A stretch of 64,000 nt of DNA. Source: Paracoccaceae bacterium. Lineage in GTDB: Bacteria > Pseudomonadota > Alphaproteobacteria > Rhodobacterales > Rhodobacteraceae. The notes under the pieces are model-generated. The model made no database searches. It saw only the letters and a program-made list of their open reading frames with translations, and was not told where the DNA came from. A program made the position numbers and the translations under genes. The DNA is taken from NCBI GenBank assembly GCA_027013095.1, contig JALUYI010000019.1, forward strand, positions 1 through 64,000. Reading direction: 5' to 3'. Position 1 is the first letter of the stretch. Every line of letters starts with the position of its first letter. Below, one piece after another: positions 37,254 through 46,305 of the stretch.

Positions 37254-39056
37254 ATGACAGGCAGAACGATTGACCCACTGACAAGACTGGCGATCAAATA
37301 CGGAACCGATAAATTCGGCTACCATGATTATACGCCGAATTATTATGCGTTGTTTCGGCACCTGAAAGATGCCCCCGTCCGGTTGCTGGAAATCGGTGTT
37401 GGGGGCTATCAGGATGCCGACCGTGGCGGCGAATCGCTTGAAGTCTGGCGCGATTTTTTCCCGAACGGGCAGATCGTCGGTCTGGATATCCAGAAAAAAG
37501 AGATGGACCTCGGCCCGCGGGTGACCATTCTGCAGGGCAGTCAGGTCGATGCCGGGTTTCTGGCCGAGGCGGTCCGCGCGCATGGACCGTTTGACATCAT
37601 CATCGACGATGGCAGCCATCAGAACGAGCATGTTGTCACCTCGTTCGGCCTGTTGTTCCAGACCTTGGCGGCGGGGGGCATCTATGTGGCCGAGGACGTC
37701 CAGACCTCGTTCTTTCCGCGGTTTGGTGGCTCTCTTGAGATGGAGGCGCCAAACTCGGTGGGCTTTTTCCGCGATCTTTTTAGCGCTCTTGCGACTGGCG
37801 GCGATATTCCAAAGAATGCCGAGAATATCGCGCGGATTGAACGCTTTCACAATATGGTCGCAATAGCCAAGGCCCCTCTGGCCGAGGGCCGGGCGACCTC
37901 TGAAAAACACCGCCTGTTGGTCGGCCCCTCCGGGCGAACCCAAACCTGGCAGAAGGATCACCCCGAGCTTTCGTCAACCTCACTTGAGGTAAACGACATC
38001 GCTCCTGAACACGATATATTGGCCGCATTGCCCGGTGTACAGGACGGGTTTTACGAAATCATCGATCTGTCGGACTGTGCGGCCAGCAGCATCGTCCCGT
38101 CTCTTTTCACAGTGCTTGCAACGGGCGGAACGCTGCAAAAAGATCGACTGTCGAGCGCCGATATCGAATGGCTGGGGCAGCGGTTTGTCGAGGTTGATCA
38201 CCGGGAGATCGTGGTTCATTTCCCCGAGTTCACGCCCGGTGATCTGGCCCGCGAGATATATTCGTTGATTGCCTCTCCCGGGGCGGTGACCCTTTTCAAG
38301 GCGCCTAACGATTATCCATCCAATTTCGGTTTTGACTATCAACACCCACAGGCACTAGCCGCCTTTGACGCCATGGAAACCGTTTTGATGGAGGAGGGCG
38401 ACGAACGCGGCCTGCTGTTGTTCACCGATATCATGACTCGCGCCAAGAATGAGCAGCGCGCCGCGCCGATGTTGAAAAAACTGGGCGAGATGGGGGCCCG
38501 CTCACGGGTATTCTTTAACGTTGCGGTGCGTCGGGCCAAGCTGGACAAGGATTGGGATCGCGCGATGGAGCTTCTTTTGCAGGCGGTTAGCCTTTATCCC
38601 GAGGATTATCGTATCCGCAGTCAATTGGGCTCGCTTTACGCCAAGGCGCGCGACTGGTCTCGGGCGGAAGCCGAGTTGCAAAAAGGTGTTGATCTGGCGC
38701 CGCGCGATCCCTTGTTGCGGATTCAACTGGCCAATGCGGTCGCGCAGCTGGGGCGCCAGGATGAGGCTGTCTCCGCCGCCAAAACCGCGGTCAAGCTGGC
38801 CCCCAACCATGCCGGCCACCATGTGCAATTGGCCCGGTTGCAAATCAACGCAGGCGCGTGTGACGACGCGCTCGACACCCTTGAGCGGGCGATTTCAATC
38901 GATCCGACGATGCCGCACGCCTATCGTCAGCAAAGTCGCGCACAGTTTGAATTGGGGCAGCTCGACGATGCGCGGGCCGCCATCAGGGTCGCGCTTGATC
39001 TGCGTCCCGCCAGCGCCGAATTCCAGCGCTGGCAGGACCGCTTGGCCAGCGCCTGA
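37254..39056 (+). CDS. Methyltransferase-TPR fusion protein
   Basis: 600-residue protein. Residues about 1-210 resemble class I SAM-dependent methyltransferases of the MycE/CmcI-like group (DKFGYHDYTPNYYALF, LLEIGVGGY, IDDGSHQNEHV). A middle part (about 210-370) has weak similarity to a second Rossmann-like domain. About 410-600 are tetratricopeptide-like helical repeats (for example YRIRSQLGSLYAKARDWSRAEAELQKG). The target is unknown; MycE-like enzymes methylate sugars of natural products, and TPR fusion suggests a protein or glycoconjugate partner. It stands alone between rpoH and pepF. Confidence 0.7.
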   Translation: MTGRTIDPLTRLAIKYGTDKFGYHDYTPNYYALFRHLKDAPVRLLEIGVGGYQDADRGGESLEVWRDFFPNGQIVGLDIQKKEMDLGPRVTILQGSQVDAGFLAEAVRAHGPFDIIIDDGSHQNEHVVTSFGLLFQTLAAGGIYVAEDVQTSFFPRFGGSLEMEAPNSVGFFRDLFSALATGGDIPKNAENIARIERFHNMVAIAKAPLAEGRATSEKHRLLVGPSGRTQTWQKDHPELSSTSLEVNDIAPEHDILAALPGVQDGFYEIIDLSDCAASSIVPSLFTVLATGGTLQKDRLSSADIEWLGQRFVEVDHREIVVHFPEFTPGDLAREIYSLIASPGAVTLFKAPNDYPSNFGFDYQHPQALAAFDAMETVLMEEGDERGLLLFTDIMTRAKNEQRAAPMLKKLGEMGARSRVFFNVAVRRAKLDKDWDRAMELLLQAVSLYPEDYRIRSQLGSLYAKARDWSRAEAELQKGVDLAPRDPLLRIQLANAVAQLGRQDEAVSAAKTAVKLAPNHAGHHVQLARLQINAGACDDALDTLERAISIDPTMPHAYRQQSRAQFELGQLDDARAAIRVALDLRPASAEFQRWQDRLASA

Positions 39057-39095
39057 CCCAAGACGTTTCGATGGATTGCCGAGGCATTCTTGCCG

Positions 39096-39135
39096 CCAAA
39101 AGCCCGCGAACGCCAAAGCGGGGGCCGGGTTTTGG
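39096..39135. terminator. Convergent terminator hairpin
   Basis: CCAAAA-G-CCCG (39096-39106) pairs with CGGG-TTTTGG (39126-39135), with one bulged G. It lies 40 bases past the methyltransferase-TPR stop and before the pepF stop on the other strand, so it may serve both. A second inverted repeat, ATATTT-GCCG-AAATAT (39144-39159), lies next to the pepF stop. Confidence 0.5.
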
Positions 39136-39160
39136 AAATAAGAATATTTGCCGAAATATC

Positions 39161-40996
39161 CTACTCTTCCATCGCTTCAAGCTGGTCGATCATGCCGGCG
39201 ATCATGCCAAGGCCCTTGTCCCAGAAGGCCGGGTCGCTGGCGTCCAGACCAAAGGGCGCCAACAGGTCCTTGTGATGTTTTGAGCCGCCCGCTTTCAGCA
39301 TATCGAAATACTTGTCCTGAAATCCGTCGCCGGTTTCCTGATAGACGGCGTAAAGTGCATTCACCAGACCATCACCGAACGCATAGGCATAAACGTAAAA
39401 CGGCGAGTGGATGAAATGCGGGATATAGGCCCAGAAGGTCTCGTACCCGTCCATGAAATCAAACACCGGCCCGAGGCTTTCGGCCTGAACCGACATCCAC
39501 AACGCGTTGATCTGCTCGGGGGTCAGCTCGCCGTCGGCGCGGGCCGCGTGGAGCTTGCACTCAAAGTCGTAAAAAGCGATCTGGCGTACGACCGTGTTGA
39601 TCATATCCTCGACCTTGCCAGCCAGAAGCGTTTTTCTGGTGGCCACATCGGGGGCCGCCTCAAGTAGCTTCTGAAAGGTCAGCATCTCGCCAAAGACACT
39701 GGCCGTCTCGGCAAGGGTCAGCGGGGTCGAGGACAGCAATTCTCCCTGATCAGCGGCCAGAACCTGATGTACGCCATGCCCCAGCTCATGCGCCAAGGTC
39801 ATAACGTCTCGTGGTTTACCAAGGTAATTCAGCATGATATAGGGGTGGACATTGGTGACAGTCGGGTGGGCAAAGGCCCCCGGAGCCTTGCCCGGTTTGG
39901 TTTCGGCATCAATCCAGCCGCGCTGGAAAAAGGGTTCGGCAATGGCCGCCATTTTTGGCGAGAACGCCCCATATGCCTCTAGCACGGTGCGGCGCGCGTC
40001 GTCCCAGCTTACGGTTTCTTGCGGCGCCTCGGGGAGAGGGGCGTTTCGATCCCATATTTCCAGACGATCCAGCCCCAGCCACCGGGCCTTTAGCGAATAA
40101 TAGCGATGGCTGAGACGTGGATAGGCGTCAACGACCGCGTTGCGCAGCGCCTCGACCACCTCGGGCTCGACATCATTGGCCAGATGACGGCTGGCTTGCG
40201 GGCTTGGCAGCTTGCGCCAGCGGTCCTCGATCTCTTTTTCCTTGGCCAGAGTGTTCGTGATCCGGGCATAAAGCGGCAGATGTTTTTGGAAAACGGTGGC
40301 GACGGCCCGTGCCCCGGCTTCGCGGGTTTCGCGCTTGGGGTCAGTCAGCAGGTTCAACGTGCCTTCAAGGTTCAACTCCTGACCATCGACCGAAAAACTT
40401 AACCCTGCGGTGTGTTCGTCAAACAGGCGGTTCCAGGCCGCGGCTCCGACAACCGATTGGTCATGCAGGAATTTTTCCAACTCGTCGGACAATTGATAGG
40501 GTTTCATCGCGCGCATACGATCCAGCACCGGCTTGTACCGAGCAAGGTCGGAATTCGCGCCGTACATCTGCGTCAGAGCCGCGTCCGTCAGGCGGTTCAT
40601 TTCCAGTGAAAAGAACACCAGCGGGGTGGACAGATCGGTGATCCGGGCCTGCATGTCCGACAGGAATTTGGCCCGTTCGGCATCGGTTGTATTCTGATAG
40701 TAGCGTAGCCCGGCAAAGGACATGACCCGCCCGGCAACATTCTGGATCTTTTCATAGCGCAGGATGCAGGCCAGCATCGAATCCGCATCCAGATCCGCCA
40801 GTTTCCCCTCGTAATCTGCGGCGAAGCTGGCACATTCACCGGCCAGCCACTCCAGATCCGAGCCGATCTCGGGGCCATCCGCCGACGGGTAGAGATCGCG
40901 CAGATCCCATTCTGGCAGACCGGCCAGTGCGGGGCCGTCGCCAGCCTTGTGTGTGGCGTGCGGGATGTCGGGGGCAAAGAGGGGGCGTGTGAACAT
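39161..40996 (-). CDS. pepF: Oligoendopeptidase F family M3 metallopeptidase
   Basis: 611-residue zinc peptidase of family M3B, cleaving short peptides in the cytoplasm. The zinc motif HELGHG sits at about residue 405, with the downstream Glu in LAETASVFGEML. The N-terminal helical domain (about 100-180) is typical of PepF. The start at 40996 (MFTRPLFAPDI) is chosen over a frame extension of 31 codons. Its stop codon nearly meets the methyltransferase-TPR gene end across a terminator region. Confidence 0.92.
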   Translation of the reverse strand: MFTRPLFAPDIPHATHKAGDGPALAGLPEWDLRDLYPSADGPEIGSDLEWLAGECASFAADYEGKLADLDADSMLACILRYEKIQNVAGRVMSFAGLRYYQNTTDAERAKFLSDMQARITDLSTPLVFFSLEMNRLTDAALTQMYGANSDLARYKPVLDRMRAMKPYQLSDELEKFLHDQSVVGAAAWNRLFDEHTAGLSFSVDGQELNLEGTLNLLTDPKRETREAGARAVATVFQKHLPLYARITNTLAKEKEIEDRWRKLPSPQASRHLANDVEPEVVEALRNAVVDAYPRLSHRYYSLKARWLGLDRLEIWDRNAPLPEAPQETVSWDDARRTVLEAYGAFSPKMAAIAEPFFQRGWIDAETKPGKAPGAFAHPTVTNVHPYIMLNYLGKPRDVMTLAHELGHGVHQVLAADQGELLSSTPLTLAETASVFGEMLTFQKLLEAAPDVATRKTLLAGKVEDMINTVVRQIAFYDFECKLHAARADGELTPEQINALWMSVQAESLGPVFDFMDGYETFWAYIPHFIHSPFYVYAYAFGDGLVNALYAVYQETGDGFQDKYFDMLKAGGSKHHKDLLAPFGLDASDPAFWDKGLGMIAGMIDQLEAMEE

Positions 40997-41207
40997 GAAA
41001 GCTGCCTTTGGTTCGGGATTGGAGTGCCCCTGACATAAGGGCAGCGGCAGGGAAAGTTCAAGGCGTTCGACGCGGTTTTGGTGTAGCAAGCCAAGGCCCG
41101 GGACGCAGGATCAGGACCCGATGGGCACTGACCTGTTCCTGTTGATATGGGGCGTGCGCGCCGAATTTCAATCCACTGTAATACCGCCCCGCGCGCAGTC
41201 CGATTCG

Positions 41208-41888
41208 TCAACCGTGTCGGGTTGAGATATCTTCCCAGGCGCGGTTGATCGCAACCAGCTTGGCGGTGGCCAGATTGATGGCCTCCTCGGGCACCCCGCG
41301 CGAGATCATCTGGTCGGGGTGGGTTTCGCGCACAGCCCGGCGCCAGGCGGCATGGATTTCCTCAAGCGGCGTCTCTGGCGTGACACCCAGCACGTCATAG
41401 GCATCGGGCGGCGCATCCGGCGCATAGCGTGTGCGCAAGGAACGAAACCGCTGATCGGACAGGCCAAAGATCTGGGCAACCGTATGGATGAAGTCATCCT
41501 CGTTGGGGTGGTATTCCCCGTCAGCCATGGCGATAAAGAACAGCCCTTCCAGAATATCCTCGAGCACCCCCATGTTGTCGCCGAACATCGATTTGATCGA
41601 GCGGGCATATGTCTCATAGCCGGTGATGTCCTGACGGGCGAGGTTATAGACCCGAGCGGCCTGAATTTCGGCGCCGGGTGGGATGTAAAAGACCTCGCGA
41701 AAGGCAGCGACCTCATCGCGGGTCACACGCCCGTCGGCCTTGGCCATTTTTGCCCCCAGCGCGATAACCGCGATGGTGAAGGCAACCGAGCGCTCGGGCG
41801 GGGTGCGCAGCTTGGCAAAGACATTCGAGAGGCTCTCGCCTTTTCGGAGGGCGGCGATGGCATCGGATATGCGTGACCAGAGAGACAT
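41208..41888 (-). CDS. TerB/DnaJ-domain co-chaperone (DjlA-like)
   Basis: 226-residue protein with a TerB-like acidic helical domain (about 38-150: AKMAKADGRVTRDEVAAF, MADGEYHPNEDDFI) and a C-terminal J domain (about 165-226: AYDVLGVTPETPLEEIHAAWRRAVRETHPDQ) containing the HPD motif that activates Hsp70. There is no membrane span, unlike DjlA of Escherichia coli, so the relation is by domain order. Upstream of pepF on the same strand, 211 bases away, and downstream of the acetyltransferase by 19 bases. Confidence 0.85.
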   Translation of the reverse strand: MSLWSRISDAIAALRKGESLSNVFAKLRTPPERSVAFTIAVIALGAKMAKADGRVTRDEVAAFREVFYIPPGAEIQAARVYNLARQDITGYETYARSIKSMFGDNMGVLEDILEGLFFIAMADGEYHPNEDDFIHTVAQIFGLSDQRFRSLRTRYAPDAPPDAYDVLGVTPETPLEEIHAAWRRAVRETHPDQMISRGVPEEAINLATAKLVAINRAWEDISTRHG

Positions 41889-41907
41889 GAAACCGGAGCA
41901 AGCCTTG

Positions 41908-42420
41908 TCAGATGGCTGTCCCGGAGAGCGGAGACAGGCGTTTTTGCATCAAGATGAGATCATACCACCGGTTGAATTTGAAGCCAACCTCGGGCAGGCG
42001 GGCGATTTCCCGGTACCCGCAGGCCGCATGAAAGGCGAGGCCCCGTGTGTTGGCGTGGCTGATCCCGGCGATCATCGAGTGGACTTGGTGGTGGCGGGCA
42101 TGGGCCTCGAGCGCATCAATCAGGCTGCGCCCGATCCCCTTGCCGCGCGCGTCAGGCGCCAGAATGATCGTATGCTCCATCGTGTGGGCATAGCCATTCG
42201 AGGCCCGAAACTGCCCGTAGGTCGCAAAGCCAAGCAGGTCCGAGCCAGCGCAGGCCAGCAGGAACGGGTGCGTATTTTTCGCTTTTCCGCCAAGCTCTTC
42301 GCCCAGCAGGGTCGGGGTCTTTTCCTGGCTGTTAAAGGTCATGTCGCTGTCTCTGATGACTGGGTTCCAGATGGCCAGAATGGCAGCGATGTCCGTTGGC
42401 GTGGCAGCTCGAATGTGCAT
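41908..42420 (-). CDS. GNAT N-acetyltransferase, phosphinothricin-acetyltransferase-like
   Basis: 170-residue GNAT enzyme. MHIRAATPTDIAAILAIWNPVIRDS and the acetyl-CoA pyrophosphate loop ILAPDARGKGIGRSLIDAL are characteristic of the PAT/MnaT branch, which acetylates phosphinothricin, methionine sulfone or methionine sulfoximine. The substrate here is not known. The start is ATG 42420 with GGAAAGA upstream. It lies between imuA (30 bases upstream) and the TerB/DnaJ gene, possibly in one transcript with imuA. Confidence 0.82.
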   Translation of the reverse strand: MHIRAATPTDIAAILAIWNPVIRDSDMTFNSQEKTPTLLGEELGGKAKNTHPFLLACAGSDLLGFATYGQFRASNGYAHTMEHTIILAPDARGKGIGRSLIDALEAHARHHQVHSMIAGISHANTRGLAFHAACGYREIARLPEVGFKFNRWYDLILMQKRLSPLSGTAI

Positions 42421-42450
42421 GAACAATCTTTCCAATTTTTTGGTATTGTT

Positions 42451-43074
42451 TCAAAAATGACGGAGATTGACCACATCTTGCCTCGGGGTCGGGACAATTT
42501 TTCCAATCTCCCCTTTTTCAGCCTCTGCGGAAATGTCCCAGGCCATCGGCGGCTGGGTGCGGGCCCGCCGACGCTCCAGCCGCCAGCCGCTGCGGGTCGG
42601 GCTCAGGTGCCAGCGACTCTCGACCCCCGGTGCGCCACCATCGCCGGGGATCAGCAACAGGCCAAGTGGGTGCTGGCCTTTTTCGCGCACGGCTGTTTCC
42701 GCGGCCAGATGCAGGCGTCTGACCGGGGTCAGACCCGGAGGGGCGGGCAACTCACACAGAACCAGAGGGCTGCAGCCGGCCCGCAGGCTTTCTTCCATGG
42801 ACCACAGCAGATCTTCGGGGCGGCGGGGTGCAACCAGCAGCAGCCGTCCGGGGTCGATCAGGCTGGCCACGCCCTGACCATGCAACCGGTCGCGTGCATG
42901 GGCGGGGACAATCCAGATCACCGGCCCGCTCAGCGCCCGTGCCACGAACAGCGCCAGACTGCGTCGGGCCGGACCGCAGAATTCATGCGCCCGCGCTCGG
43001 GCAAGGGTCAGGCCGTCAAGAAAACCAAGCGCCGGTGCGGCCGTGCAAGACGTGGTGGAAAGGGGCATGTGCAT
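42451..43074 (-). CDS. imuA: ImuA-like SOS mutagenesis protein
   Basis: 207-residue RecA-like protein of the ImuA family, partner of ImuB and DnaE2 in error-prone lesion bypass. Recognisable core: EFCGPARRSLALFVARALSGPVIWI, DPGRLLLVAPRRPEDLLWSMEE, LRRLHLAAET-like VRRLHLAAET. No Walker A lysine is seen, as in other ImuA proteins. ATG 43074 or 43068 are possible starts. A GTTC-N7-GTTC LexA box at 43092-43106 lies 17 bases upstream. Neither imuB nor dnaE2 follows; the next gene is an acetyltransferase, so this imuA is orphaned from its usual operon. Confidence 0.72.
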   Translation of the reverse strand: MHMPLSTTSCTAAPALGFLDGLTLARARAHEFCGPARRSLALFVARALSGPVIWIVPAHARDRLHGQGVASLIDPGRLLLVAPRRPEDLLWSMEESLRAGCSPLVLCELPAPPGLTPVRRLHLAAETAVREKGQHPLGLLLIPGDGGAPGVESRWHLSPTRSGWRLERRRARTQPPMAWDISAEAEKGEIGKIVPTPRQDVVNLRHF

Positions 43075-43091
43075 GGTGGAGAACCTATAAT

Positions 43092-43106
43092 GTTCATTAA
43101 ATGTTC
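43092..43106 (-). promoter_or_regulatory. LexA/SOS box of imuA
   Basis: GTTC (43092-43095), 7 bases, GTTC (43103-43106): the direct-repeat SOS box known for alphaproteobacteria, including Rhodobacter. It lies just upstream of the imuA start and within its probable promoter, so LexA cleavage after DNA damage should derepress the gene. Confidence 0.75.
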
Positions 43107-43329
43107 TCAACCCGTCACGGGCCGAATTCCAGCCCTGCAGGGCAAAATCGGAGGCAAAGCCGGATGGCCGTCGGCGCGAAGGGCAAAAATTTCCCGGGGC
43201 CGCACGCCAGAGTCGCAGGACCAGTCACAAGATCCCCCGGATGTCGCCCTGAATGTCGGATTTGGCTGATCTCCCCGGTTGCGCGATGCTACCCTGAACG
43301 GGACAATGATTCGTTTGCCGGAGACCCCA

Positions 43330-44241
43330 ATGCCCCTTGCCATGAACCGAGATGTCTTTATCACCTGCGCTGTCACCGGATCGGGCGCGACCCAGGAGCG
43401 CAGCCCCCATGTCCCGCGTTCACCCGAGCAGATTGCAAACAGCGCGATTGCCGCCGCCAAGGCTGGCGCCGCCGTTGTCCATTGCCATGTGCGCGATCCG
43501 GAAACCGGCGCTCCGTCGCGTCGGCTTGACCTATACCGCGAGGTGACGGCGCGGATCCGTGACAGCGAAACGGATGTGGTTCTGAATCTGACCGCGGGCA
43601 TGGGGGGCGATCTGGTGTTTGGCCCGACGGAGCGTCCTCTGCCCCTATCGCCGCAGGGCACCGACATGGCCGGTGCCGCCGAAAGGGTCGCCCACGTTCG
43701 CCAGTGCCGACCGGAAATCTGCACCCTTGATTGCGGCACGATGAATTTTGCCGAGGCCGATTACGTAATGACCAACACGCCGGGGATGCTGGTTGAGATG
43801 GGCAGGATGATGACCGAGCTTGGCGTCATGCCCGAGATCGAGGCCTTTGATACTGGGCATCTCTGGTTTGCAAAAGAACTGGTTTCCCAAGGGGTTCTGC
43901 GTGCTCCGGCGATGGTGCAGCTTTGCATGGGGGTGCCTTGGGGGGCGCCGGATGACCTGAATACCTTTATAGCGATGGTCAATAATGTGCCGCCGGACTG
44001 GACGTTCTCGGCCTTTTCGCTGGGGCGGAACCAGATGGGTTATGTCGCGGCTTCGGTTCTGGCTGGCGGCAATGTGCGTGTCGGACTTGAGGATAATCTC
44101 TGGCTGGAAAAAGGCGTTCTGGCCGAAAACTGGCAATTGGTCGAGCGCGCCGTCAGCATCGTTGAGAACATGGGTGCACGGGTGATCGGGCCCGACGAGG
44201 TCAGGACCCGACTGGGTTTGGAAAAGCGGGCCATGGCATGA
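43330..44241 (+). CDS. BKACE enzyme, probable 3-dehydrocarnitine cleavage
   Basis: 303-residue beta-keto acid cleavage enzyme (DUF849/BKACE). Visible are VHCHVRDPETG with zinc-binding His, LNLTAGMG and GMLVEMG. In L-carnitine catabolism such an enzyme condenses 3-dehydrocarnitine with acetyl-CoA to give betainyl-CoA and acetoacetate. Start ATG 43330 has GGAG 6 bases upstream; in-frame ATGs at 43279 and 43306 are less likely. The next gene, overlapping by four bases, encodes the dehydrogenase and thioesterase that flank this step, which fixes the substrate assignment. Confidence 0.83.
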   Translation: MPLAMNRDVFITCAVTGSGATQERSPHVPRSPEQIANSAIAAAKAGAAVVHCHVRDPETGAPSRRLDLYREVTARIRDSETDVVLNLTAGMGGDLVFGPTERPLPLSPQGTDMAGAAERVAHVRQCRPEICTLDCGTMNFAEADYVMTNTPGMLVEMGRMMTELGVMPEIEAFDTGHLWFAKELVSQGVLRAPAMVQLCMGVPWGAPDDLNTFIAMVNNVPPDWTFSAFSLGRNQMGYVAASVLAGGNVRVGLEDNLWLEKGVLAENWQLVERAVSIVENMGARVIGPDEVRTRLGLEKRAMA

Positions 44242-45713
44242 GCGGAGCAAAGCACGAGGCCGCCATCATCGGTGGCGGCGTCATTGGCGGCGGCTGGGCA
44301 GCCCGTTTGCTGCTGAACGGCTGGGATGTACGCGTCTTTGACCCGGACCCCGCTGCACGGCACAAGACCGAAGCGGTTCTGGCCAACGCGCGCCGGGCGT
44401 TGCCGGGGCTTTGGGACACAAGGCCACCAGCCGAGGGACACATCCGGTATTGTCAAAGCATTTCCGAAACCGCCCGGGATGTGCCGTTGGTGATCGAGGC
44501 GGTCCCCGAGCGTCTGGAGGTCAAGCACCTCGTCTATGAGGCCATCGAAACGGTGAACGAGACGGGGCTGATCGCGTCATCGACATCGGGCCTCATGCCC
44601 AGCGATCTGCAATCGAAAATGTGCCATCCTCAGCGCCTGATCGTCGCTCATCCCTTCAATCCGGTGTATCTGTTGCCGCTGGTCGAGCTTGTTGCCGGCC
44701 AGCAAACCGACCCGGCGAAAATTGCCGAAGCCACCGGGATTTACCGCGCCCTTGGCATGTATCCGCTGCACTGCCGTGTCGAGATCGAGGGGTTTTTGTC
44801 GGATCGCTTGCAAGAGGCGCTCTGGCGTGAGGCGCTGTGGTTGTTGAAAGACAAGGTTGCCACGGCGCAAGAGCTGGACACCGCCATTGCCTTTGGCCCA
44901 GGGCTGCGCTGGGCGCAAATGGGCACCATGCAGACCTTTCATCTGGCAGGTGGCGAGGGCGGGATGCGGGCCATGCTGGCGATGTTCGGTCCCTGTCTGA
45001 AATGGCCGTGGACCAAGCTGACAGATGTGCCCGAGCTAACTGATACTTTTGTTGAAATGGTTGGCCAGCAATGCGATGCGCAGGCCGGCGGGCGGGATCC
45101 GCGCCAGCTTGAGCAGATACGTGACGATAATCTCGTCGCCATTTTGCGGGCCCTGAAGGGGCGCGACTGGGGGGCGGGGCACAGCCTGAATCAGGCCGAC
45201 GACGCCCGCCGGGCCGCGGATCCCGAGCCGGATTTCAGGGCTCCTGTGCGGGTTTTGGAACAGGTCGTTCCTAGCAACTGGACCGATTATAACGGCCACA
45301 TGAACGAAGCGCGCTACCTTGAGGCATTCAGCAAGGGAACCGACCGTTTCATGGAAATGGTTGGAGTTGATGCGGCCTATATCGCCAGCGGCGGCAGTTA
45401 TTTCACCGCCGAAACCCATATCCGCCACCTCGCCGAGGTCCGCGCCGGGGGGAAAATCCGCGTTGACACGCTGCTGTTGTCGGGTCGGGGCAAAAAGATG
45501 CATATCTTTAACCGGATGAGCGATGCCACGGGCCGCCTTTTGGCCACGGGCGAGCAGATTCTGATCCACGTCAGCCTGAAAACCCGTCGCGCCAGCCCGC
45601 CGGCAGACCATATTGCTGACAAGTTGACGATGATCGAGGCCCATCACGCCAAGCTCCCCCGCCCTGAGGGGATCGGGCGTGCGGTTGGGCAACGCCCGAG
45701 TGCTAAACCATAA
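44238..45713 (+). CDS. lcdH: L-carnitine dehydrogenase / betainyl-CoA thioesterase fusion
   Basis: 491-residue fusion. Residues about 1-320 form an NAD-dependent 3-hydroxyacyl-CoA dehydrogenase-like enzyme (AAIIGGGVIGGGWAARLLLNGWDVRVFD at the N terminus; IASSTSGLMPSDLQ) expected to oxidise L-carnitine to 3-dehydrocarnitine. Residues about 335-460 are a hotdog-fold thioesterase (WTDYNGHMNEARYLEAF) likely hydrolysing betainyl-CoA to glycine betaine. With the preceding BKACE gene (ATGA overlap) this gives carnitine to betaine plus acetoacetate in two polypeptides. No transporter or betaine genes adjoin. Confidence 0.85.
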   Translation: MSGAKHEAAIIGGGVIGGGWAARLLLNGWDVRVFDPDPAARHKTEAVLANARRALPGLWDTRPPAEGHIRYCQSISETARDVPLVIEAVPERLEVKHLVYEAIETVNETGLIASSTSGLMPSDLQSKMCHPQRLIVAHPFNPVYLLPLVELVAGQQTDPAKIAEATGIYRALGMYPLHCRVEIEGFLSDRLQEALWREALWLLKDKVATAQELDTAIAFGPGLRWAQMGTMQTFHLAGGEGGMRAMLAMFGPCLKWPWTKLTDVPELTDTFVEMVGQQCDAQAGGRDPRQLEQIRDDNLVAILRALKGRDWGAGHSLNQADDARRAADPEPDFRAPVRVLEQVVPSNWTDYNGHMNEARYLEAFSKGTDRFMEMVGVDAAYIASGGSYFTAETHIRHLAEVRAGGKIRVDTLLLSGRGKKMHIFNRMSDATGRLLATGEQILIHVSLKTRRASPPADHIADKLTMIEAHHAKLPRPEGIGRAVGQRPSAKP

Positions 45714-45738
45714 CCCAAGCGTCGGGGCGGGGCGCCGA

Positions 45739-46179
45739 TTATTCCGGCTGAAAGGTCAGGGCCAGACCGTTCAGGCAATAGCGCAGGCCGCTTGGCGCCG
45801 GGCCGTCTTCGAACACATGGCCCAGATGCCCGCCGCAGCGCTTGCAGTGAACCTCGGTGCGGCGGCGCAACAGTCGCCGGTCGCTGCGCGTGCCAACACT
45901 GTCGTCAAGCGGCGCCCAGAAGCTGGGCCAACCCGTGCCGCTGTCAAATTTTGTCGTGCTGGGAAAAACCGGCAAGCTGCATCCCGCGCAATGGTAAAGA
46001 CCGGCGCGCTCCTCTTTCAGCAGCGGCGAGCTCTCGGTGCCGTGGCTGTTGGAGAAGGCGCGTTCGGTCGCTTCTTCGCGCAAGACGGCATATTGGGCGG
46101 GGGTCAGGCGCGCCTGCCATTCTTCCTTGCTGAGCGAGATTTCAAACGGCTGCTCGGAGGTTTTCTTACGATCGGTCAT
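45739..46179 (-). CDS. msrB: Peptide-methionine (R)-S-oxide reductase
   Basis: 146-residue MsrB, repairing methionine-R-sulfoxide in proteins. Two CXXC pairs (CAGC and CKRC) bind structural zinc. The catalytic Cys lies in RYCLNGLALTF near the C terminus; the usual RYCxNS has Gly in place of Ser, a minor variation. The start at 46179 has an AGGAG site; the frame extends 66 codons upstream with no similarity. No signal peptide, so cytoplasmic. It converges with lcdH, with 25 bases between, and is divergent from the EamA transporter gene. Confidence 0.92.
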   Translation of the reverse strand: MTDRKKTSEQPFEISLSKEEWQARLTPAQYAVLREEATERAFSNSHGTESSPLLKEERAGLYHCAGCSLPVFPSTTKFDSGTGWPSFWAPLDDSVGTRSDRRLLRRRTEVHCKRCGGHLGHVFEDGPAPSGLRYCLNGLALTFQPE

Positions 46180-46305
46180 ATGGGCTCCTGTTGTCGTCTT
46201 GTTGCCGCTGTTGGCGTCGGGGCCCATGGGTCGGGGCGAGGGCCTTTGGGGGCGAACATCTGCTGTCGGCTCGACCTTTGCTCGGCTGCGTGTCAGAAGA
46301 GGGGC

